From NCBI GenBank assembly GCA_002071175.1, contig MWER01000006.1:1-64000 (forward strand): a stretch of DNA of 64,000 nucleotides. The letters run 5' to 3'. Both the position numbers and the translations under genes were made by a program. Positions 39,729 to 50,569 of the stretch are shown piece by piece. The stretch's first letter is position 1. Every line of letters starts with the position of its first letter. This stretch comes from Bacteroidetes bacterium ADurb.Bin037 (lineage in GTDB: Bacteria > Bacteroidota > Bacteroidia > Bacteroidales > UBA932). The notes beneath the pieces are model-generated. The model was given only the letters and a program-made list of their open reading frames with translations. It searched no databases and was not told where the DNA came from.

Positions 39729-42700
39729 ATGGTTTACAAAAAAGATAGCAAGTTAAAAAGCGACTTCAAAAAAATCACCATAGGACTGGCTTCCCCGGAA
39801 GAGATCCTGGCAATGTCGAAGGGAGAAGTGCTAAAGCCCGAAACAGTCAATTACCGCACCTATAAACCGGAGCGGGACGGATTGTTTTGTGAGCGTATCT
39901 TCGGTCCCTCAAAAGACTATGAGTGCCATTGTGGAAAATACAAACGCATTCGCTATCGTGGGACCACCTGCGACCGTTGCGGAGTGGAAGTGACTGAGAA
40001 AAAAGTGCGCAGGGAACGTATGGGCCACATATTACTTGTTGTCCCCGTAGCTCATATCTGGTACTTCCGTTCCACTCCCAACAAAATCGGATACCTGCTG
40101 GGCATACCGTCCAAAAAGCTTGAAGCGATCATTTATTACGAGAGATATGTGGTTATACAACCTGGTATAAAGTCCCAGGATGGGATTAACGAACTCGATT
40201 TCCTGACAGAAGAGGAATATGTGAATATCCTGGAAACTCTTCCCAAGGAAAACCAAATGTTGGACGATGAAGATCCCAATAAATTCATTGCCGGTATAGG
40301 TGCCGATGCCGTTTACAAACTCCTGGTGAGACTGAACCTGGACGATCTTTCCTATGACCTGCGCCATAAGGCAGACGTAGAAACCTCCCAGCAGAGAAAA
40401 GCAGACGCTCTCAAAAGGCTCAACATAGTGGAAGCTTTCCGTGAATCGAAAGACATCAACAGACCGGAATGGATGATCATGAAGGTGATCCCGGTAATAC
40501 CCCCTGATCTGCGTCCGCTCGTACCCCTTGACGGAGGAAGGTTTGCCACTTCGGATTTGAACGACCTTTACCGCCGTGTAATCATAAGGAACAATCGCCT
40601 GAAACGCCTTATAGAGATCAAGGCCCCGGAAGTGATCCTGAGAAATGAAAAAAGGATGCTTCAGGAAGCAGTCGATTCATTGTTTGACAATTCCCGGAAA
40701 TCCAATGCAGTCAAGACCGAAGCCAACAGGGCCCTCAAATCCCTGTCAGACAGCCTAAAGGGGAAACAAGGCCGTTTCCGGCAGAACTTGTTAGGAAAAC
40801 GTGTCGATTATTCAGCCCGTTCGGTCATTGTGGTAGGCCCCGAATTGAGCATGCACGAATGCGGACTTCCCAAGGATATGGCGGCAGAACTCTATAAGCC
40901 GTTTATCATCAGGAAGCTTATAGAAAGGGGGATCGTAAAAACAGTAAAATCTGCCAAAAAGATCGTAGACCGCAAAGATCCCATGATCTGGGATATCCTG
41001 GAAAATGTTATGAAAGGACATCCTGTGCTGCTGAACCGTGCCCCTACCCTGCACCGTCTCGGTATCCAGGCATTCCAGCCTAAACTGATAGAAGGGAAAG
41101 CCATTCAGCTTCACCCCCTGGCCTGTACCGCATTTAATGCCGACTTTGACGGTGACCAGATGGCCGTACACCTGCCTTTGGGCAATGCAGCCATTCTGGA
41201 GGCACAGCTGCTGATGCTGGGTTCGCACAATATCCTTAACCCTGCAAACGGAGCACCTATAACCGTTCCTTCACAGGACATGGTGCTGGGCCTCTACTAT
41301 ATTACCAAATTAAGAAATAAGGGAAAAGGAGCGGGAATAATCTTCTACAGTGCCGAAGAGGTGATCATTGCCTATAACGAAAAAGTGGTTGACATGCATA
41401 CGCCTATTAAACTGCGTCTGGATAAGACCACGGTCCGTTGTGCCAATGACGAAAACAATCCTTCACGCGGAACAAAAGTTTTTGTTGCAGATCCGGCAAA
41501 AGGTAACCACATCATAGAGACATCCGTAGGACGGGTACTTTTCAATCAGGTAGTCCCCAAAGAAATCGGGTACATCAATGAGGTACTTACAAAACGTTCC
41601 CTGCGCGATATCATCAATTTGGTACTCAAAACGACCGACGTTGCCCAAACGGCACAGTTCCTCGACAGCATAAAAGAGATCGGGTACAATATGGCCTACA
41701 AGGGTGGACTGTCATTCAACCTGGATGACGTGATCGTTCCCGCTGAAAAGGCAGCGCTTATTGAAAAAGGCTATCAGGAAGTGGAAAAGGTGAAAGCCAA
41801 CTACAACATGGGTTTATTGGCCAATAACGAACGTTACAATCAGGTCACGGATATCTGGTCAACTGTTAATCTCCGGCTTACCGACATCCTGGAAAGACAG
41901 CTCAAGGAAGACAACGAGGGATTTAATCCTATTTATATGATGCTCGATTCAGGAGCCAGAGGATCCAAAACACAGATCAGCCAGCTTTCAGGTATGCGCG
42001 GCCTGATGGCCAAACCGCAGAAATCGGGAGCGACAAGCGCCGACCTCATTGAAAACCCTGTCCTGGCCAACTTTAAGGAAGGTTTGTCAGTCCTGGAGTA
42101 TTTCATATCGACACACGGTGCCCGTAAAGGTCTGGCAGACACAGCTCTTAAAACAGCTGATGCCGGTTACCTTACCCGCCGTCTGGTTGACGTTTCACAC
42201 GATGTGATCATCAATGAAGAAGATTGCGGCACACTGAGAGGTCTTGTGGCAACTGCCATTAAGAACAAGGATCAGATAGTGGAATCTCTCTACGAACGTA
42301 TCTTGGGACGTACCAGTGTTCACGATGTTTTCGATCCGCTTACCGGTGACCTGCTTATAGAATCCGGAGAAGAGATCACTGAAGAAATTGCAGCAAAGAT
42401 ATCTTCACTTCCTATCGAACAGATAGAGATCCGCAGTGTGTTGACTTGCGAATCGAGAAAAGGTGTCTGTGCCAAGTGTTATGGCAGAAACCTGGCTACC
42501 GGAAGAATGGTTGAAAAAGGTGAAGTAGTCGGCGTTATTGCGGCTCAGTCCATCGGAGAACCGGGGACACAGCTGACCCTGAGGACTTTCCACCAGGGAG
42601 GTACTGCTTCGACTATCATTTCAGAAAATGAGATCGTGGCCCGTTACAACGGCACACTGGAAATTGACGAACTCAGGACGTTGACCAAAACATCGGAAAC

Positions 42701-44069
42701 AGGAGAATCCCAGACCATCGTTATCGGCCGTACTGCGGAAATGCGCATTGTGGACAACAATACCCATATAACTCTTTCTTCCTATAATATACCGTACGGA
42801 GCCATTCTCTATTTTAAGAACGGTGACCAAGTAAAGGAAAAGGACAAAATATGCGAATGGGATGCATACAATGCCGTTACCATTGCCGAATTTGACGGAA
42901 AGGTATCTTTTGACAGTCTTGTAGAAGGAGTGACCTATCGTGAAGAAGCTACAGATGAGTATTCCCTGCACCGTGACAAGGTCATTATTGAAAGCCGTGA
43001 TAAATCACGTAACCCGACGCTCAAGATCATGAAAGACAAGAAGGAGCTCAAGCAATACAACCTTCCGGTCGGAGCGCACATCATGGTTAAAGAGAATCAG
43101 CAGATCAAGGCCGGTGACATTTTGGTCAAGATACCCCGTGCCATCGGAAAATCCAGGGACATCACCGGAGGTCTTCCCCGTGTTACCGAATTGTTTGAGG
43201 CCCGCAATCCGTCCAATCCTGCCATTGTGTCGGAAATTGACGGAGAAGTCCTTATGGGAAGGATTAAAAGAGGGAACCGGGAGATCATTGTCCGTTCCAA
43301 AACGGGAGAAGAGAAGAAATACCTGGTTCCTCTGTCCAAGCAGATCCTCGTTCAGGAAAACGACTATGTCCGTGCAGGTATGGCACTTTCCGAAGGAGCC
43401 ATCTCGCCAACCGATATCCTGCTCATACAAGGACCCACGAAGGTACAGGAGTATATCGTCAATGAAATACAGAGCGTATACCGTAATGAGGGCGTGAAGA
43501 TCAACGATAAACATTTTGAGGTGATCGTACGCCAAATGATGCGAAAAATTGAGATAGTCGATCCCGGGGATACCCATTTCTTACCGGAACAATTGGTGGA
43601 CAAATGGGAGTTCATGCAGGAGAACGATCTTTTATTTGATAAAAAGATCGTAACAGATGCAGGGGATTCACAAGTCCTGAAACCGGGTCAGATGATAACC
43701 GTGAGAAGGCTCAGGGACGAAAACTCAACCCTCAAACGGAAAGATCTTAAAATTGTTCAGGCCCGTGATGCTATACCGGCAACGTCCAATCAGGTATTAC
43801 AGGGTATTACCCGTGCAGCCTTGCGTACCAATAGTTTCATGTCTGCCGCATCGTTCCAGGAAACTACGAAAGTACTGTCAGAAGCGGCCATATTTGGCAA
43901 GAGTGACACCCTGGAAGGATTAAAAGAAAATGTAATTTGCGGGCACCTGATCCCTGCCGGTACCGGTCTTAGGGAATATGAGAATATTTTGGTAGCTTCG
44001 CAGTCTGACATGAAAAAATTGTCGAAAAGCGATCACTATCCAAATAATGATGTTTTATATAACAAATAA
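39729..44069 (+). CDS. rpoC: RNA polymerase beta' subunit
   Basis: A 1446-residue beta' subunit. The N-terminal zinc ribbon ([20 protein letters not shown]), the catalytic [12 protein letters not shown] motif, and the second zinc site (C-x-x-C in [10 protein letters not shown]) are present. The frame is open upstream to 39678, but the ATG at 39729 ([15 protein letters not shown]) is the family start, 10 bases after rpoB. A strong terminator follows. Confidence 0.99.
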   Translation: MVYKKDSKLKSDFKKITIGLASPEEILAMSKGEVLKPETVNYRTYKPERDGLFCERIFGPSKDYECHCGKYKRIRYRGTTCDRCGVEVTEKKVRRERMGHILLVVPVAHIWYFRSTPNKIGYLLGIPSKKLEAIIYYERYVVIQPGIKSQDGINELDFLTEEEYVNILETLPKENQMLDDEDPNKFIAGIGADAVYKLLVRLNLDDLSYDLRHKADVETSQQRKADALKRLNIVEAFRESKDINRPEWMIMKVIPVIPPDLRPLVPLDGGRFATSDLNDLYRRVIIRNNRLKRLIEIKAPEVILRNEKRMLQEAVDSLFDNSRKSNAVKTEANRALKSLSDSLKGKQGRFRQNLLGKRVDYSARSVIVVGPELSMHECGLPKDMAAELYKPFIIRKLIERGIVKTVKSAKKIVDRKDPMIWDILENVMKGHPVLLNRAPTLHRLGIQAFQPKLIEGKAIQLHPLACTAFNADFDGDQMAVHLPLGNAAILEAQLLMLGSHNILNPANGAPITVPSQDMVLGLYYITKLRNKGKGAGIIFYSAEEVIIAYNEKVVDMHTPIKLRLDKTTVRCANDENNPSRGTKVFVADPAKGNHIIETSVGRVLFNQVVPKEIGYINEVLTKRSLRDIINLVLKTTDVAQTAQFLDSIKEIGYNMAYKGGLSFNLDDVIVPAEKAALIEKGYQEVEKVKANYNMGLLANNERYNQVTDIWSTVNLRLTDILERQLKEDNEGFNPIYMMLDSGARGSKTQISQLSGMRGLMAKPQKSGATSADLIENPVLANFKEGLSVLEYFISTHGARKGLADTALKTADAGYLTRRLVDVSHDVIINEEDCGTLRGLVATAIKNKDQIVESLYERILGRTSVHDVFDPLTGDLLIESGEEITEEIAAKISSLPIEQIEIRSVLTCESRKGVCAKCYGRNLATGRMVEKGEVVGVIAAQSIGEPGTQLTLRTFHQGGTASTIISENEIVARYNGTLEIDELRTLTKTSETGESQTIVIGRTAEMRIVDNNTHITLSSYNIPYGAILYFKNGDQVKEKDKICEWDAYNAVTIAEFDGKVSFDSLVEGVTYREEATDEYSLHRDKVIIESRDKSRNPTLKIMKDKKELKQYNLPVGAHIMVKENQQIKAGDILVKIPRAIGKSRDITGGLPRVTELFEARNPSNPAIVSEIDGEVLMGRIKRGNREIIVRSKTGEEKKYLVPLSKQILVQENDYVRAGMALSEGAISPTDILLIQGPTKVQEYIVNEIQSVYRNEGVKINDKHFEVIVRQMMRKIEIVDPGDTHFLPEQLVDKWEFMQENDLLFDKKIVTDAGDSQVLKPGQMITVRRLRDENSTLKRKDLKIVQARDAIPATSNQVLQGITRAALRTNSFMSAASFQETTKVLSEAAIFGKSDTLEGLKENVICGHLIPAGTGLREYENILVASQSDMKKLSKSDHYPNNDVLYNK

Positions 44070-44073
44070 TTAA

Positions 44074-44102
44074 AAATAAGGGTCTCAGCCCTTATTTTTT
44101 TA
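44074..44102 (+). terminator. Rho-independent terminator after rpoC
   Basis: A perfect 9-bp stem AAATAAGGG (44074-44082)/CCCTTATTT (44089-44097) with a 6-base loop, running into a T-tract. It ends the long tRNA-tuf-rpoC region. Confidence 0.92.
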
Positions 44103-44104
44103 TA

Positions 44105-44112
44105 TATATTTG
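44105..44112 (+). promoter_or_regulatory. -7 box of korA-korB
   Basis: TATATTTG, a perfect -7 box, directly behind the rpoC terminator and 37 bases before the korA ATG. The -33 position falls inside the terminator stem and has no TTTG. Confidence 0.55.
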
Positions 44113-44149
44113 CTATCTCAAATTACAAATCAATATATATAACAGATCT

Positions 44150-45994
44150 ATGCCGCACAAAGTAATCGATGTTCAGAATGTTGTAATCCGTTTCACGGGA
44201 GACTCCGGGGACGGAATGCAATTGACAGGATCCCTGTTTGCTGATACCGCTGCTTTCTTTGGGAACGATATAACTACGTTCCCCGACTTCCCGGCGGAGA
44301 TCAGGGCACCCCAGGGAACAATTGCAGGGGTCTCGGGTTTCCAGGTCCATATAGGGAGCAGCGCCATTTATACCCCGGGAGATTATTGTGACGTACTGGT
44401 AGCTATGAATCCAGCCGCACTCAAATCAAACGTAAAATGGCTCAAGCCTAATGCCACGATTATCGTGGATATTGACACCTTCGACAAGAAAGGCCTGGAA
44501 AAAGCAGGATTCACTACCGAAGATGCCTTTGCCGAACTCAATATCAGTGATCGCAATATCATTGCCCCACCCATTACGACCCTGACAAAAGAAAGTTCTA
44601 CCCTGTGCGGGATCGATCCCAAATCAGGTGTCCGGTGTAAAAACATGTTTGCCCTGGGTATATGTTACTTCCTTTATAACATGCCCCTTGATCATACTGA
44701 AAAATTTATCAGAAAGAAATTTGCCAAAGACCCGGCACTGATTGATATTAACCTAAGGATTCTCAAAGACGGTGTAAACTATGCAAGTAATATCCAGGCC
44801 ATTGCCGACACATATATTGTCAAACCATCGAAGCAAAAACCCGGGATCTACCGTAACATAAACGGTAACAAGGCCATTGCCTGGGGTCTTATGGCCGCTT
44901 CTGAAAAATCGGGAAGACCCCTGTTTTGCGGATCGTATCCCATAACCCCTGCAACAGGCATCCTGGAAGAGCTTGCCATACATAAAGAACTGGGTGTAAA
45001 GACGCTTCAATGTGAAGATGAGATCGCCGGAATCTGTACGGCCATAGGAGCTTCCTATGCCGGCTCACTGGCGGTGACCAGCACCTCAGGACCCGGGCTG
45101 TCTTTGAAATCGGAAGCACTAGGCCTGGCCGTCATGGCAGAACTTCCTTTGGTAGTAATAGATGTACAACGCGCCGGCCCCTCAACAGGGATACCTACCA
45201 AAACGGAACAGACAGACCTGAACCAGGCGTTATACGGACGGAGCGGGGAATGTCCGGTTGCCATTATCGCACCTCATTCTCCGTCACATTGTTTTGAAGC
45301 TTCTTTCTATGCAGCCAAATATGCACTGGAACATCTGATGCCTGTGATCATACTATCAGAAGGATTCCTTGGTAACGGATCAGAACCGTGGAGGATACCC
45401 GATATAAATGATTATCCCAGTATTAATCCACCTCTGATACAGGAACTGGAAGAAGGCGAACCGCATTTTTATCCCTTTAAACGTGACCCTGAAACAATGG
45501 TACGACGCTGGGCCCTGCCCGGTACCCCAAACCTGGAACACAGGGTCGGCGGTCTGGAAAAGAACCATAAGGGTGCTGTTTCTTCAGATCCCCTGGTACA
45601 TCAGCAAATGGTCAATGAGAGGGCAGAAAAAGTAGCCCGTCTTGCCAGGTTGATTCCCCCGCAAAGTGTTATTGGAGAGCAGGAAGGTGACATTCTGATG
45701 GTCAGTTGGGGAGGAACTTATGGGCATATGCTGAATGCCCAAAGCCAGTTGCATTCCGATGGAATAAAAGTGGGCCTTGCACACTTCGATTACATCAATC
45801 CCCTTCCGTTGAACACAGAAGAAATCTTCGGACGTTTTAAAAAGATCATTGTTTTTGAACTAAACAGCGGACATTTTGCCAATTACCTGAGATCTAAAAT
45901 GCCCCAGTTCACGTATCTACAATATAACAAGATACAGGGACAACCCTTTATCGTAACAGAAATAATAGAAGCAATCAATAAGATAGTAAAATGA
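44150..45994 (+). CDS. korA: 2-oxoglutarate:ferredoxin oxidoreductase, fused gamma-alpha subunit
   Basis: A 614-residue subunit in which the gamma domain (about 1-190, FTGDSGDGMQLTGSLFADT) is fused to the alpha domain (from about 215, AWGLMAASEKSGRPLF). With KorB it decarboxylates a 2-oxoacid to the acyl-CoA and reduces ferredoxin. The fused form and 2-oxoglutarate preference follow from close family resemblance; other 2-oxoacids remain possible. The GDH gene next door supports 2-oxoglutarate. Its end overlaps korB by 4 bases. Confidence 0.9.
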   Translation: MPHKVIDVQNVVIRFTGDSGDGMQLTGSLFADTAAFFGNDITTFPDFPAEIRAPQGTIAGVSGFQVHIGSSAIYTPGDYCDVLVAMNPAALKSNVKWLKPNATIIVDIDTFDKKGLEKAGFTTEDAFAELNISDRNIIAPPITTLTKESSTLCGIDPKSGVRCKNMFALGICYFLYNMPLDHTEKFIRKKFAKDPALIDINLRILKDGVNYASNIQAIADTYIVKPSKQKPGIYRNINGNKAIAWGLMAASEKSGRPLFCGSYPITPATGILEELAIHKELGVKTLQCEDEIAGICTAIGASYAGSLAVTSTSGPGLSLKSEALGLAVMAELPLVVIDVQRAGPSTGIPTKTEQTDLNQALYGRSGECPVAIIAPHSPSHCFEASFYAAKYALEHLMPVIILSEGFLGNGSEPWRIPDINDYPSINPPLIQELEEGEPHFYPFKRDPETMVRRWALPGTPNLEHRVGGLEKNHKGAVSSDPLVHQQMVNERAEKVARLARLIPPQSVIGEQEGDILMVSWGGTYGHMLNAQSQLHSDGIKVGLAHFDYINPLPLNTEEIFGRFKKIIVFELNSGHFANYLRSKMPQFTYLQYNKIQGQPFIVTEIIEAINKIVK

Positions 45995-47007
45995 AATTCA
46001 CTCCTCAAGACTTTAAATCGGATCAAGAAGTGAAGTGGTGCCCCGGATGCGGGGACCACGCAGTCCTGGCAGCAGTGCAGCGCGCATTGCCCGAGATCAG
46101 TGAGGCATTGGGCTATTCCAAAGAAAGGTATGTTTTTGTCTCGGGAATAGGCTGTTCATCACGTTTCCCCTATTATATGAAAACATACGGTTTTCATAGT
46201 ATCCACGGGAGGGCCGCTGCCATTGCAACAGGTATAAAAGTTGCCAACCCTACCCTTTCCGTGTGGGAAATGACAGGTGATGGAGATTCTTTAGCTATTG
46301 GGGGAAATCACCTGATACATGCTATCCGCAGAAATATTGACATTAATATTGTATTGTTCAACAACCGGATTTATGGTCTTACCAAAGGACAGTATTCCCC
46401 CACTTCAAAATGGGGGACGATCACCAAGACATCTCCTTTCGGGACCGTTGAACACCCATTCAATCCGGGAGCGTTGGCTATGGGTGCCCGCGGTACGTTC
46501 TTTGCCCGGACCTTGGATATGGAACTGCAGTTGACACAAGAGATCATGGTAGAGGCAGCTAAACACGACGGTACCGCTCTTGTGGAAGTTCTGCAAAACT
46601 GTGTCATTTTCAATGACAGAACCCATTCGATTATTTCCGACAGGGATGTGCGTGCTGACCGTACTATTGTACTCCAACACGGAAAACCTATGATTTTCGG
46701 TAAGAATAAGGATAAAGGACTGATTCTGGATGGAATGCGTCTTAAAGCGGTCACGATAGGGGAAAACGGGATTACAACCGACGACCTGCTGGTCCACAAT
46801 GCTGAAGAACAGAATCATGGTATCCATATAATGCTTTGCGAAATGGAATGGCCTGAACTTCCCGTCGCTCTTGGAATCATCCGCCGTGTTAAAGACCGTA
46901 CCTACGACGATATGGTGCGGGATCAGGTAACTGAATTAGCCAATAAATCAAATATCCGCTGTATGAACGATATGCTCAGAAGCGGAGATACATGGGTAGT
47001 AGAATAA
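45991..47007 (+). CDS. korB: 2-oxoglutarate:ferredoxin oxidoreductase beta subunit
   Basis: A 338-residue ThDP-binding subunit. It shows WCPGCGDHAVLAAVQRA (17-33), an Fe-S/ThDP segment, and the GDGDSLAIGGNHLIHA plus NNRIYGLTKGQYSPTS motifs that bind ThDP-Mg. No separate 2[4Fe-4S] delta subunit gene is adjacent. Translationally coupled to korA (ATGA). Confidence 0.92.
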   Translation: MKFTPQDFKSDQEVKWCPGCGDHAVLAAVQRALPEISEALGYSKERYVFVSGIGCSSRFPYYMKTYGFHSIHGRAAAIATGIKVANPTLSVWEMTGDGDSLAIGGNHLIHAIRRNIDINIVLFNNRIYGLTKGQYSPTSKWGTITKTSPFGTVEHPFNPGALAMGARGTFFARTLDMELQLTQEIMVEAAKHDGTALVEVLQNCVIFNDRTHSIISDRDVRADRTIVLQHGKPMIFGKNKDKGLILDGMRLKAVTIGENGITTDDLLVHNAEEQNHGIHIMLCEMEWPELPVALGIIRRVKDRTYDDMVRDQVTELANKSNIRCMNDMLRSGDTWVVE

Positions 47008-47049
47008 CTGTATAAATATCAATAATCATTTTTTAATTTATTAATTATT

Positions 47050-48387
47050 ATGAAAGCAAAAGAAATAATGGTAGCTCTTGAGGCCAAGTACGGGCACGAA
47101 AAAGAGTATCTGCAAGCTGTTCACGAAGTACTGGAATCAATCGAAGAAGTGTATAACCAACATCCTGAGTTTGAAAAAGCCGGTATCGTAGAACGTCTTG
47201 TAGAGCCTGACCGGGTTTTTACGTTCAGGGTCACCTGGGTAGATGACAAGGGGGAAGTACAGGTTAACACCGGTTACCGTGTGCAATATAACAATGCCAT
47301 AGGACCATATAAGGGTGGTATTCGTTTTCACCGTTCAGTGAATCTTTCCATTCTAAAATTCTTGGGATTTGAACAGACCTTCAAGAATGCCCTTACATCA
47401 CTGCCTATGGGCGGCGGCAAAGGTGGGTCCGATTTTGATCCCCGCGGCCGTTCTTCCAACGAGATCATGCGTTTCTGTCAGGCTTATATGACAGAATTGT
47501 GGCAGCATATCGGTCCCTATACCGACGTTCCTGCCGGGGACATCGGAGTTGGTGCCAGGGAAGTAGGTTATCTTTTCGGCTGGTATAAAAAATTGGCACG
47601 TGAACATACGGGAGTCCTGACTGGAAAAGGTCTTACCTGGGGTGGTTCGCTGATCCGTCCGGAAGCCACCGGTTATGGTGCCGTCTATTTTGTTCAGCAT
47701 ATGCTTCAGGAAATCGGTCAGAAGATCAAAGGCAAGACCGTTGCCGTATCGGGATTCGGGAACGTAGCCTGGGGAGCAGCTCAAAAGGCAACCGAACTGG
47801 GAGCCAAAGTAGTAACCATTTCAGGACCTGACGGCTATATTTATGATAAAGACGGACTGAATGAAGAAAAAATAGCCTACATGCTGGAACTGCGTTCCAG
47901 TGGTAACGACATCGTTGCACCTTACGCCGACAAATTCCCCGGTTCCGTATTCCATGCAGGTAAAAAACCGTGGGAAGTAAAAGTTGACATAGCTATGCCC
48001 TGTGCCACCCAGAATGAGCTCAACGGTGAAGATGCCAAAAACCTGGTCGCCAATAAAGTGCTCCTGGTAGCAGAAGTTTCCAATATGGGTTGTACCCCTG
48101 AGGCCATTGAAGCTTTCCATAATGCAAAAATTACTTTTGCCCCGGGTAAAGCCGTTAATGCAGGAGGCGTTGCCACATCGGGACTGGAAATGTCACAAAA
48201 TGCCACTCACCTCAATTGGCCCGCAGAAGAAGTAGATGCCAAACTGCACCAGATCATGTCTAGCATACACCAGGCATGTGTTAATCACGGCAAACAGAAA
48301 GACGGTTACATAAACTACGTGAAGGGAGCCAATATTGCCGGTTTCATGAAAGTGGCACGTGCCATGCTTGAACAAGGAGTTATCTAA
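47050..48387 (+). CDS. gdhA: Glutamate dehydrogenase
   Basis: A 445-residue hexameric-type GDH that interconverts glutamate and 2-oxoglutarate plus ammonium. The substrate Lys lies in LPMGGGKGGSDFDPRG (about 117-132) and the dinucleotide fold is at VAVSGFGNVAWGA (near 236). Length fits the 450-residue class, usually NADP-dependent, but coenzyme choice is not proven. Upstream korAB could take the 2-oxoglutarate to succinyl-CoA. Confidence 0.95.
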   Translation: MKAKEIMVALEAKYGHEKEYLQAVHEVLESIEEVYNQHPEFEKAGIVERLVEPDRVFTFRVTWVDDKGEVQVNTGYRVQYNNAIGPYKGGIRFHRSVNLSILKFLGFEQTFKNALTSLPMGGGKGGSDFDPRGRSSNEIMRFCQAYMTELWQHIGPYTDVPAGDIGVGAREVGYLFGWYKKLAREHTGVLTGKGLTWGGSLIRPEATGYGAVYFVQHMLQEIGQKIKGKTVAVSGFGNVAWGAAQKATELGAKVVTISGPDGYIYDKDGLNEEKIAYMLELRSSGNDIVAPYADKFPGSVFHAGKKPWEVKVDIAMPCATQNELNGEDAKNLVANKVLLVAEVSNMGCTPEAIEAFHNAKITFAPGKAVNAGGVATSGLEMSQNATHLNWPAEEVDAKLHQIMSSIHQACVNHGKQKDGYINYVKGANIAGFMKVARAMLEQGVI

Positions 48388-48389
48388 TA

Positions 48390-49250
48390 ATGTTCAGACT
48401 GGGCCTTGATTTTGGTTCTACACTGACTAAAATGGCTCTGATAAGGCCTGGGGAAAAGGATTATCCTTCTCCCCAGGCTGTTTTTCAATATAAAACCAAC
48501 GATAAGGTAGAAGATTTTTATAATGCCCTGGAGAGTTTCCTGATCCGGGAGGATATTCCGCTCAATTCCATAGAACACATATCGGCAACGGGAACTCACG
48601 CAAACCTGGTGAAGGATAATATCTTGGAAATTCCTACCACTATCGTCCCCGAAGTGGAATCTATCGGCAAAGGAGGCCTTGCCCTGTCAGAGCTTGATCA
48701 AGCCCTGATCGTGAATATGGGAACAGGAACGACTTACGTAGAGGCTTCTTTGGACACGATACGTCACCTGGGAGGAACCGGCATAGGAGGAGGAACGCTC
48801 ACCGGCCTTGGAAAGTGTATTTTGGGTACTTCATCAGTCAGTGAAATCGCAAGGCTGGCATCCCATGGTAACCTGGAAAACGTTGATCTGCTGATCCGTG
48901 ACGTTACGGACCAGGAGTTGGAACAGTTACCCCCGTTCCTGACAGCCGCTAACTTCGGAAAACTTGCCCATCCCCTGTATACCGAACAATCGTCACGTGC
49001 CTGCAGGGAAGATCTGGCTCTGGCCGTAATCAACCTTGTCCTGCAGGTTATCGGGAGTATGGCAGTCATGGTGTGTAAAAGCTGTAACAAAACAAATGTA
49101 GTGTTTGTCGGTTCGCTCACACGTCTTCCTCAGATTGAGAAGACCTACGACATGTTCTCGAACGTATACGGTCTCCAGTTTATAATTCCGCCCTTTGCCG
49201 TATTCGGAACGGCACTGGGAAGTACGCTCGTATCTTTACAGGAAGAATAA
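48390..49250 (+). CDS. coaW: Type II pantothenate kinase (CoaW-like)
   Basis: A 286-residue ASKHA-fold kinase. The phosphate loop LGLDFGSTLTKMAL is at 4-17, the second loop at NMGTGTTYVEA (about 109-119) and the type II signature GGTGIGGGTLTGLG (near 127-140). It would make 4'-phosphopantothenate, the first step to CoA. The start lies 2 bases after the gdhA stop. The 3' end runs antisense into murI for 106 bases. A CoaW assignment is likely, though some homologs phosphorylate other substrates. Confidence 0.85.
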   Translation: MFRLGLDFGSTLTKMALIRPGEKDYPSPQAVFQYKTNDKVEDFYNALESFLIREDIPLNSIEHISATGTHANLVKDNILEIPTTIVPEVESIGKGGLALSELDQALIVNMGTGTTYVEASLDTIRHLGGTGIGGGTLTGLGKCILGTSSVSEIARLASHGNLENVDLLIRDVTDQELEQLPPFLTAANFGKLAHPLYTEQSSRACREDLALAVINLVLQVIGSMAVMVCKSCNKTNVVFVGSLTRLPQIEKTYDMFSNVYGLQFIIPPFAVFGTALGSTLVSLQEE

Positions 49251-49960
49251 TACAGATCTTCTCCTGTTTTGCTGTCGTCACCGGCCAGCCATCCCTTTTC
49301 GCTCAATAATGAAGCAACCCTCCGGGCAACAGCCGGTGCCGGATCGACTATTACAACTCCCGAACCGGCGATCCTGCGTATTACGGGAACCAGAAAAGGA
49401 TAATGGGTACAACCCAGCACCAAATGGTCCACACCGGCATCGAGCATAGGCTTTATGGTCTTTCGGACCATTTCTTCCGTTTCCGGTGTATCAAAGGCTC
49501 CCCGTTCTACCGCTTCCACCCAGCCTTCTCCAACTTGCTCCAGGACATGGACCTGACCGGCAAACGTTGCCAGGGTCCTATGATACAGCGATCCTTTAAA
49601 AGTTCCCTTTGTGGCCAGCACGCCTACTATTCCACTTTGCGTATGGAGCACAGCGGGTTTGACTGCAGGTTCCATACCTACAATAAGCGTGTCACGGAAA
49701 GTCTCGCGTAGTGTTTCTATGGCCGCAGCTGTTGCCGTATTACAGGCAATCACTATGATCTTGCAGTTCTGATCAAGCAGAAAACGGGTTATGACCTTAC
49801 ACCTGTGCCTGATAGCTTCAACCGTCTTGGTCCCATAGGGACAGTAAACCGTATCGGCCACATAAATCAAGCGCTCCCTGGGAAGAAGCGCCTTGATGTG
49901 GTTGTGAACGGTAAGTCCACCAATACCGGAATCCATTATTCCAATGGATGATCCGTTCAT
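49145..49960 (-). CDS. murI: Glutamate racemase
   Basis: A 271-residue racemase that supplies D-glutamate for peptidoglycan. Catalytic cysteines C73 (IACNTATA) and C184 (LGCTHYPFL) and D10 (GIMDSGIGGLT) are present. The last ~35 residues, from YYSSCKD on, are encoded antisense to the coaW end, so the normal short C-terminus seems to have been replaced by a read-through tail. First gene downstream of the skp pair; 11 bases from skp. Confidence 0.95.
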   Translation of the reverse strand: MNGSSIGIMDSGIGGLTVHNHIKALLPRERLIYVADTVYCPYGTKTVEAIRHRCKVITRFLLDQNCKIIVIACNTATAAAIETLRETFRDTLIVGMEPAVKPAVLHTQSGIVGVLATKGTFKGSLYHRTLATFAGQVHVLEQVGEGWVEAVERGAFDTPETEEMVRKTIKPMLDAGVDHLVLGCTHYPFLVPVIRRIAGSGVVIVDPAPAVARRVASLLSEKGWLAGDDSKTGEDLYYSSCKDTSVLPSAVPNTAKGGIINWRPYTFENMS

Positions 49961-49971
49961 AGATCAGAAGT

Positions 49972-50529
49972 TTATTGTTGTTCCATGCCAGGCAATTGTG
50001 TGGGAGCTACCTTTTCGGCAGGAATGCCCAACTCGCTTTTCGCCATGGGCAGGATGTTTATACTTATCTGTTCATCGAAATAAACAAGACCTCCGGCTGA
50101 CAGATCGAAAATAAACGTAAAGCCGTTGTCTTTGGCAATTTTGGCAATGGCTTCATTTGCCTTTTGGAAAACAGGAGCAAACAAGATCTGCTGCATCTGC
50201 TGATACTCCTGCTGTGCCCCCTGGCTGAATTGTTCCAGCCGTTGCTGAATCTCTATCAGTTCTCTTTGTTTTGCTTCCAGAACAGCAGCTGTCCATGTTG
50301 CCTGTCTTTGCTGGTAGGTGTTGTATTTTGTCTGGTACTCCTGTTGCATTTCAGTGATCGTCTCTTCCACTTCATTCGTGTAATTCTGCAATTTAATCAA
50401 TGCCGAATCCCTTTCAGGCATAAGTCCTATTAATTCCTGTGAATTGATATGACCGAATTTCAGATTTTGAGCAATAGTTGTCCCAGCTACGCACAACGAC
50501 AGAATAAGGACAATAACAATACGTTTCAT
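49972..50529 (-). CDS. OmpH/Skp-like periplasmic chaperone (copy 1)
   Basis: A 185-residue secreted protein: signal peptide 1-20 (VLILSLCVAGTTIAQ), a long Gln/Glu-rich coiled coil (about 45-130) that would form the tentacles, and a beta-strand core (FGHINSQELIG ... FTFIFDLSAGGLVYF). Skp proteins hold unfolded outer-membrane proteins on the way to BamA, which lies two genes upstream. A -7 box (TACATTTG leftward, 50554-50561) gives it its own promoter. Confidence 0.88.
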   Translation of the reverse strand: MKRIVIVLILSLCVAGTTIAQNLKFGHINSQELIGLMPERDSALIKLQNYTNEVEETITEMQQEYQTKYNTYQQRQATWTAAVLEAKQRELIEIQQRLEQFSQGAQQEYQQMQQILFAPVFQKANEAIAKIAKDNGFTFIFDLSAGGLVYFDEQISINILPMAKSELGIPAEKVAPTQLPGMEQQ

Positions 50530-50553
50530 AAGTTTTGGTTTATAAAGAGATTA

Positions 50554-50561
50554 CAAATGTA
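50554..50561 (-). promoter_or_regulatory. -7 box upstream of skp copy 1
   Basis: Leftward TACATTTG, a perfect box, 24 bases before the start of the first Skp-like gene and downstream of the second copy, so murI-skp1 could be expressed apart from bamA. Confidence 0.5.
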
Positions 50562-50569
50562 CAAAAAAT

